From an uncultured Rhizobiaceae group bacterium (lineage in GTDB: Bacteria; Pseudomonadota; Alphaproteobacteria; Rhizobiales; Rhizobiaceae): a DNA stretch of 37,347 nt. The DNA lies in the NCBI GenBank assembly GCA_937944165.1, contig CALDZF010000167.1, forward strand, positions 1-37,347. The letters run 5' to 3'. Positions 31,872 through 37,347 of the stretch are shown here, one piece after another. Position 1 is the first letter of the stretch. Each line of letters starts with the position of its first letter. The position numbers were made by a program, and so were the translations under genes. The notes beneath the pieces were generated by a model. That model searched no databases, was not told the DNA's origin, and worked only from the letters and a program-made list of their open reading frames with translations.

Positions 31872-32957
31872 TTATATTCCCAAAACACGATTTCGTTTGA
31901 TGGTATAAGCCACATCGGCTGATGCGCTCCACTTACCAATCTCAGCACGTTTTTCAATGACGCTATCATAAATTTTCTTTGATAGAGCTGAATGATCACG
32001 CGCTTCTTCAAGTACTTCCTCAGCTGCTTCACCAAATGAATCATAAACATCATCGTTAAATTCACGCAGTTCAACACCATGGTCTTTAACAAGACGACCA
32101 AGGTAATCACCATTAAACGCATTTGTTTCTGCCATCGTACGAGCATTTTCTTCGTTACATGCAGCTTGGATAATTGCTTGATCTGTTTTGGATAATGAAC
32201 CCCAGAACTCGCCATTCATACCAAATGCAATTTGTGCGCCTGGCTCATGCATACCTGGGAAGTAGTAGTATTTAGCCGCCTCATAGAACTTCATGAAGAA
32301 GTCATTATATGGGCCAACCCACTCCGTTGCATCAATAGCACCAGAAACAAGGTTTTCATAAATCTGCCCACCAGGGAGTGAAACAGGCGAAGCACCCAGT
32401 TTTGACATAACGTCGCCACCAAGACCTGGAATACGCATTTTCAGACCTTTAAGGTCATCAGCAGATTCGATTTCCTTGTTGAACCAACCGCCCATTTGAG
32501 TGCCCGTATTACCACAAGCAAAGTTTTTAAGGCCGAACTCGCCAGCGATTTCATCCCAAAGTTCCTGACCACCAGCAAACTTAATCCACGCATCCATTTC
32601 AGTATAAGTGAAACCGAATGGAATAGCTGTAAATGCAGCCCAACCTGGATGCTTGCCTTTCCAGTAATAATCAGCGGCGATGTAGGCTTGTGCGTTACCT
32701 GATGCAACTTCATCAAATGAGTCAAATGCACCAACACGTTCACCAGCAGCGAAATACTGAACATTCAAACGACCTTCAGTTAATTCACCGATGCGTGCTG
32801 CAAGACGTTGCGCAGGCAGACCAAGACCTGGGAAATCACGTGGCCATGTTGATACAATCACCATGTCTTTTGATGCTTGAGCTATCGCTGGAGCTGCCAG
32901 TGTAGCTGTTGCTGCACCCGCTACTGCGGTACCTGTTAAAAATTTACGACGATCCAT
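31872..32957 (-). CDS. dctP: TRAP transporter substrate-binding protein (DctP family), Tat-exported
   Basis: MDRRKFLTGTAVAGAATATLAAPAIAQA Tat signal; YFAAGERVGAFDSFDEVASGNAQAY..., LKGLKMRIPGLGGDVMSKLGASPVSLPGGQIYENLVSGAIDATEWVGP. Confidence 0.93.
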   Translation of the reverse strand: MDRRKFLTGTAVAGAATATLAAPAIAQASKDMVIVSTWPRDFPGLGLPAQRLAARIGELTEGRLNVQYFAAGERVGAFDSFDEVASGNAQAYIAADYYWKGKHPGWAAFTAIPFGFTYTEMDAWIKFAGGQELWDEIAGEFGLKNFACGNTGTQMGGWFNKEIESADDLKGLKMRIPGLGGDVMSKLGASPVSLPGGQIYENLVSGAIDATEWVGPYNDFFMKFYEAAKYYYFPGMHEPGAQIAFGMNGEFWGSLSKTDQAIIQAACNEENARTMAETNAFNGDYLGRLVKDHGVELREFNDDVYDSFGEAAEEVLEEARDHSALSKKIYDSVIEKRAEIGKWSASADVAYTIKRNRVLGI

Positions 32958-33156
32958 ATGGATACTCCTCCTGATTTTCAGATATCAACCACTTTAAATT
33001 AAGTGACTATAATTATTAAGGGTCTTTATTATTATGTGCAATCTCCCACCCTCAGGGAGACTTGATGTACAATAGACAAGTTTTTATCAATCAGCGCAAG
33101 TACCCAATTCATACAATTAAAAACTTAAATGAGTTAGGTTTTTAGCCTCTGCCTTG

Positions 33157-35832
33157 TTAGCTGGTTTTGGTTTTGTTTCTGATTGCAGATTGCGCTGCTG
33201 CCAGACGTGCAATTGGCACTCTAAAGGGCGAACACGAAACATAATCAAGTTTTACGCTTTCGCAGAACTCGATTGAATCTGGATCGCCACCATGTTCTCC
33301 ACAAATACCAAGCTTGATATTACCGCGTGTTGATCGACCTTTTTCAGTAGCAATTTTAACAAGTTCGCCAACACCATCCACATCAAGCGATACAAATGGA
33401 TCACGTTTGATGATGCCTTTTGCCTCATAGGTTGTAAGGAACATTTGCGCATCATCGCGTGAAATGCCGAAGGTTGTTTGCGTTAGGTCATTTGTACCAA
33501 ATGAGAAGAATTCGGCTGACTTGGCAATCTCTTGCGCACGAAGCGCTGCACGTGGCAGCTCAATCATCGTACCGACCATATATTCAACGCTCTCGCCTGT
33601 TTCTTCCTCAATGCTTTTGACAACCGCATCTATACGTTCTTTCACATATTGAAGCTCGGCAGTCATACCGACAAGTGGTACCATAATTTCTGGTACAACG
33701 GCTTTACCTGCTTTTTTGCCAGCTTCGATCGCAGCCTCAATGATTGCCCTAACCTGCATTTCAGCGATTTCAGGATAAGAAACTGCAAGACGACAACCAC
33801 GATGCCCAAGCATTGGATTTGATTCCTGAAGTGCAACATTACGACGCCGCAGAATTTCTGCGTCTACGCCCATGGCTCTTGCGACTTCTTCAATATCTTT
33901 GTCCGTATGGGGCAAGAACTCATGCAATGGCGGGTCAAGCAGACGAATGGTTACTGGCAGTCCAGCCATAATCTCAAACAATTCGATAAAGTCTGAGCGC
34001 TGCATTGGAAGCAGTTTAGCAAGTGCTTTACGACGATCTTCTTCTGTCTCGGACAAGATCATTTCGCGAGCCGCAATAATACGTTCACCATCAAAAAACA
34101 TATGTTCTGTTCGGCAAAGCCCAATTCCTTCTGCACCAAAGGATCGCGCAGATTTTGCGTCTGCTGGCGTTTCAGCATTGGTACGCACATCCATACGGCG
34201 CAATTCATCCGCCCACTTCATTAAGTCACCAAAGGAGCCAGAAAGTTCCGGACGCTGCATGGCAACGGCACCAAGCAACACTTGCCCAGTTGAGCCATCA
34301 ATGGTGATGATATCACCTTTTTTAAAGGTACGTCCTGGAACACGCAATTCACCCGTCGCATAATCAATACGGATACCGCCTGCTCCAGAGACACAAGGCT
34401 TGCCCATGCCACGCGCCACAACGGCCGCATGAGATGTCATACCACCACGAGCAGTCAAAATGCCTTCAGCAGCATGCATGCCATGGATGTCTTCCGGGCT
34501 GGTTTCTGTGCGCACAAGAATGGTTGGCGTTCCTTCATTCTTTGCTTTTTCTGCATCTTCTGAATTAAATACGATCTGCCCTGTCGCAGCACCAGGAGAT
34601 GCTGGAAGACCATTTCCGATAATCGTCTTTTCGGCATTTGGATCAATTGTTGGGTGCAGAAGCTGATCAAGTGAAGATGGTTGAACACGAAGGATTGCTT
34701 CTTCTTTTGTAACCAGACCTTCATTGCACATCTCAACGGCAGTACGAAGTGCCGCTTTTGCCGTGCGTTTACCTGCGCGCGTTTGCAACATCCAGAGCTT
34801 GCCTTTTTCGATCGTAAACTCAAGATCCTGCATATCGTGGTAATGTTGTTCAAGCTTATTCGCCGTTTCAACAAATTCAGCAAATGCTTCTGGCATAATC
34901 GCCTCTAGTGAAGGCATTTCAGAGCCTGCAGCAATGCGTGCTTCCTCTGTCAGATCTTGCGGTGTTCTGATACCCGCCACCACATCTTCACCCTGTGCAT
35001 TTACTAGGAATTCGCCGTAAAGTTTATTCTCGCCAGTTGATGGATTACGCGTAAAGGCAACGCCTGTTGCTGAACTTTCACCCATGTTGCCGAAAACCAT
35101 GGCTTGCACATTTACGGCCGTTCCCCATTCCACCGGGATGTTATGTAACTTGCGATAAGTATTCGCACGCGCATTCATCCATGAGGCAAATACTGCCCCT
35201 ACGGCACCCCAAAGTTGTTCTTGCGGGTCTTGCGGGAAAGGTTTACCAAGTTCTTGCTCAACACTTTTTAAGTAGCTTTTTACGACTTCTTTCCAGTCTT
35301 GCGCTGTTAAATCAGTATCTTGGCTGTAGCCATTTGCATCCTTTACATCTTCAAGGATATCTTCGAAAACACCATAATCAACGCCTAAAACCACATCAGA
35401 ATACATCTGAATAAATCGACGGTAGCTATCATAAGCAAAGCGTGCATCACCCGCCTCTACAGCCATGGCCTCAACCGTTTGATCGTTAAGACCAAGGTTT
35501 AAAACGGTGTCCATCATGCCAGGCATAGAGGCTCTTGCGCCAGAACGAACGGATACCAATAGCGGGCTTGTCTCATCGCCAAATTTACGACCCGTTGCGG
35601 CTTCAATCGTGCCGAGTGCAGCAATCATTTGGTCGTTTAATTCTTTGGGGTATTCCTCGCCATTTGCATAATACCAATTACAAGCTTCAGTCGTAATCGT
35701 AAATCCTGGAGGAACCGGCAATCCTAGTGAACTCATTTCAGCTAGGTTTGCACCCTTCCCGCCCAAAAGTTCTTTCATGCTTGATTCACCTTCAGCATTT
35801 CCATTGCCAAAGGTATAAATCCATTTGCTCAT
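33157..35832 (-). CDS. ppdK: Pyruvate, phosphate dikinase
   Basis: KELLGGKGANLAEMSSLGLPVPPGFTITTEAC, GGMTSHAAVVARGMGKPCVSG, GTNDLTQTTFGISRDDA, ICGEHGGDPDSI. Confidence 0.97.
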   Translation of the reverse strand: MSKWIYTFGNGNAEGESSMKELLGGKGANLAEMSSLGLPVPPGFTITTEACNWYYANGEEYPKELNDQMIAALGTIEAATGRKFGDETSPLLVSVRSGARASMPGMMDTVLNLGLNDQTVEAMAVEAGDARFAYDSYRRFIQMYSDVVLGVDYGVFEDILEDVKDANGYSQDTDLTAQDWKEVVKSYLKSVEQELGKPFPQDPQEQLWGAVGAVFASWMNARANTYRKLHNIPVEWGTAVNVQAMVFGNMGESSATGVAFTRNPSTGENKLYGEFLVNAQGEDVVAGIRTPQDLTEEARIAAGSEMPSLEAIMPEAFAEFVETANKLEQHYHDMQDLEFTIEKGKLWMLQTRAGKRTAKAALRTAVEMCNEGLVTKEEAILRVQPSSLDQLLHPTIDPNAEKTIIGNGLPASPGAATGQIVFNSEDAEKAKNEGTPTILVRTETSPEDIHGMHAAEGILTARGGMTSHAAVVARGMGKPCVSGAGGIRIDYATGELRVPGRTFKKGDIITIDGSTGQVLLGAVAMQRPELSGSFGDLMKWADELRRMDVRTNAETPADAKSARSFGAEGIGLCRTEHMFFDGERIIAAREMILSETEEDRRKALAKLLPMQRSDFIELFEIMAGLPVTIRLLDPPLHEFLPHTDKDIEEVARAMGVDAEILRRRNVALQESNPMLGHRGCRLAVSYPEIAEMQVRAIIEAAIEAGKKAGKAVVPEIMVPLVGMTAELQYVKERIDAVVKSIEEETGESVEYMVGTMIELPRAALRAQEIAKSAEFFSFGTNDLTQTTFGISRDDAQMFLTTYEAKGIIKRDPFVSLDVDGVGELVKIATEKGRSTRGNIKLGICGEHGGDPDSIEFCESVKLDYVSCSPFRVPIARLAAAQSAIRNKTKTS

Positions 35833-35890
35833 GACTTATCGTCTCCGCTAATTTTAAGCTAGTGATAGCGGTGTATTAGTAGACTGACCG

Positions 35891-35940
35891 ATACAGTGCA
35901 ACCCGTTAAACAATTAGATTAACGGGTTGCTGTATTTTTA
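35891..35940. terminator. Hairpin downstream of sucD, possible terminator
   Basis: GCAACCCGTTAA-N9-TTAACGGGTTGC (35898-35930), extendable by ATACA/TGTAT with a 2-nt bulge; T-rich tail on plus side. Confidence 0.5.
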
Positions 35941-35970
35941 TTGATTTTCAGTAGGTGTTTTTGAGTATTT

Positions 35971-36873
35971 CTACTTACCCAAAGCTGTCAATAGTGTCTC
36001 ACCGAGCTTGGCAGGTGATGGCGATACTTTAATACCAGCTGCTTCCATCGCTTCGATTTTGTCTTCTGCGCCACCCTTACCACCAGAAATAACGGCACCA
36101 GCGTGCCCCATGGTACGACCTGGAGGTGCAGTGCGCCCTGCAATAAAGCCTGCCATTGGTTTTGAACGCCCTTTTTTTGCTTCATCAGCTATGAATTGCG
36201 CAGCTTCTTCTTCTGCAGAACCACCGATTTCACCAATCATGATGATGCTTTCGGTTTCATCATCTGCAAGGAACATCTCAAGCATGTCGATGAACTCTGT
36301 CCCTTTCACAGGATCACCACCAATACCAACAGCTGTTGTTTGGCCAAGACCTGCATTTGAGGTTTGGAATACGGCTTCATAGGTCAATGTGCCTGAACGC
36401 GAAACAACACCTACAGAGCCCTTTTTGAAGATTGAGCCTGGCATGATGCCGATTTTACATTGTTCTGGGGTCAATACACCTGGGCAGTTAGGCCCGATCA
36501 AACGTGACTTTGATTTATCAAGCTTTGCCTTTACCTTCACCATATCCATAACCGGAACACCTTCCGTGATACAGATAATCAGCGGAATTTCAGCTTCAAT
36601 CGCTTCCAATATTGCACCTGCGGCACCTGCCGGTGGCACATAGACAACAGAAGCATTTGCGCCTGTACGTTCCTTGCCTTCAGCGACAGTTGCAAATATC
36701 GGCAAGCTTTCACCATTGGAGCCCGTCCAGTCTTCACCACCTTTTTTCGGGTGAGTACCGCCAACCATTTGTGTTCCGTAATAGGCAAGCGCCTGTTCGG
36801 TATGAAATGAACCTGTCTTACCTGTAAGGCCTTGGACAAGAATTTTGGTATCGCGGTCAATTAGAATAGACAT
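35971..36873 (-). CDS. sucD: Succinate--CoA ligase subunit alpha
   Basis: [34 protein letters not shown]-type N-terminus, [60 protein letters not shown]. Confidence 0.96.
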   Translation of the reverse strand: MSILIDRDTKILVQGLTGKTGSFHTEQALAYYGTQMVGGTHPKKGGEDWTGSNGESLPIFATVAEGKERTGANASVVYVPPAGAAGAILEAIEAEIPLIICITEGVPVMDMVKVKAKLDKSKSRLIGPNCPGVLTPEQCKIGIMPGSIFKKGSVGVVSRSGTLTYEAVFQTSNAGLGQTTAVGIGGDPVKGTEFIDMLEMFLADDETESIIMIGEIGGSAEEEAAQFIADEAKKGRSKPMAGFIAGRTAPPGRTMGHAGAVISGGKGGAEDKIEAMEAAGIKVSPSPAKLGETLLTALGK

Positions 36874-36903
36874 TTAGTGTTCCCTAAGTGGAATAGTTAA
36901 GTG

Positions 36904-37347
36904 TTAAATTCGTTCTTTTGAAAGAATGGTTACGTTTAAAAGGTTAGCTCGGTTTTGTTTGTCAGACTTAAAGAATACAAAGACCTTAAAGTCTTCATTG
37001 CCACCAGCCCAGGTTGTTGTCAGCAATTCACCATCTGGCACATCAGAACTAACAGGCTCTTTACCAACAAGCGTATTCATGCGTCCAAGAATAATATCCG
37101 CATCATCTTCACCATCCAACACGATAGTGCATGCGGTAGCAGTTCCATCTTTAAACTCAGGGAAGTTTTTATTGAACTGCTCACTTGGTGGGGATTGCAC
37201 AACGCCAAGGCGGTAAATGCGCTGTGACAAGCGCACATCCCAACCTTCAAGGTAGTCAGGCTTTTCAAGCGAAGTAAACTGCTTCAAATCCTCACCACCC
37301 ATACGCTCCCAAGCAAAGCGGGTAGACATGTCTTCAATATTTTTGAC
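36904..37347 (-). CDS. Hypothetical protein, 5' end probably beyond window
   Basis: ORF open to the window edge (VKNIED precedes the ORF-track Met at 37329); ends ...NRANLLNVTILSKERI just before sucD. No family recognised. Confidence 0.6.
   Translation of the reverse strand, partial: VKNIEDMSTRFAWERMGGEDLKQFTSLEKPDYLEGWDVRLSQRIYRLGVVQSPPSEQFNKNFPEFKDGTATACTIVLDGEDDADIILGRMNTLVGKEPVSSDVPDGELLTTTWAGGNEDFKVFVFFKSDKQNRANLLNVTILSKERI

Noticed and set aside
34455-34883. Minus-strand 142-aa ORF inside ppdK
   Set aside because: Alternate frame within a well-supported conserved enzyme.
1-37347. CRISPR arrays, transposases, phage genes, toxin-antitoxin or BGC-like modules
   Set aside because: Looked for repeat-spacer periodicity and hallmark proteins; none seen. 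The only mobile-like trace is the tRNA-Val 3' duplication.

Overview
This is an alphaproteobacterial chromosomal window. Its gene order looks Rhizobiales-like by inference, and almost everything is encoded on the minus strand. Read in the direction of transcription (right to left) it carries: a partial ORF and sucD; ppdK; a TRAP transporter operon (dctP, an oversized dctQ, and a dctM with a long C-terminal extension) followed by an SGNH-like protein; two plus-strand tRNAs (Asp-GTC, Val-TAC) plus a duplicated tRNA-Val 3' end; the complete 14-gene complex I operon nuoABCDEFGHIJKLMN with three inserted small genes (a lipoprotein, a DUF3291 protein and a Lys-rich H3TH/HhH protein); birA, RNase J, methylmalonyl-CoA epimerase, DUF1467, proS, lolC/E, lolD; and finally dnaE, which runs off the left edge and is missing from the ORF track. 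Most of this is housekeeping. The strongest unlisted signal is a 32-codon single-TM small ORF (3177..3275, minus strand) with a good Shine-Dalgarno. It sits directly downstream of a tandem GTTC-N7-GTTC-N7-GTTC array, which is the alphaproteobacterial LexA box, overlapping a TTGACA -35. This suggests an SOS-induced small membrane protein (SidA-like by analogy) immediately upstream of dnaE. Secondary points of interest are the tRNA-Val 3' duplication, the H3TH domain shared between the NuoE C-terminus and a neighbouring gene, the DctM C-terminal coiled-coil extension, and a structured intergenic region upstream of proS.
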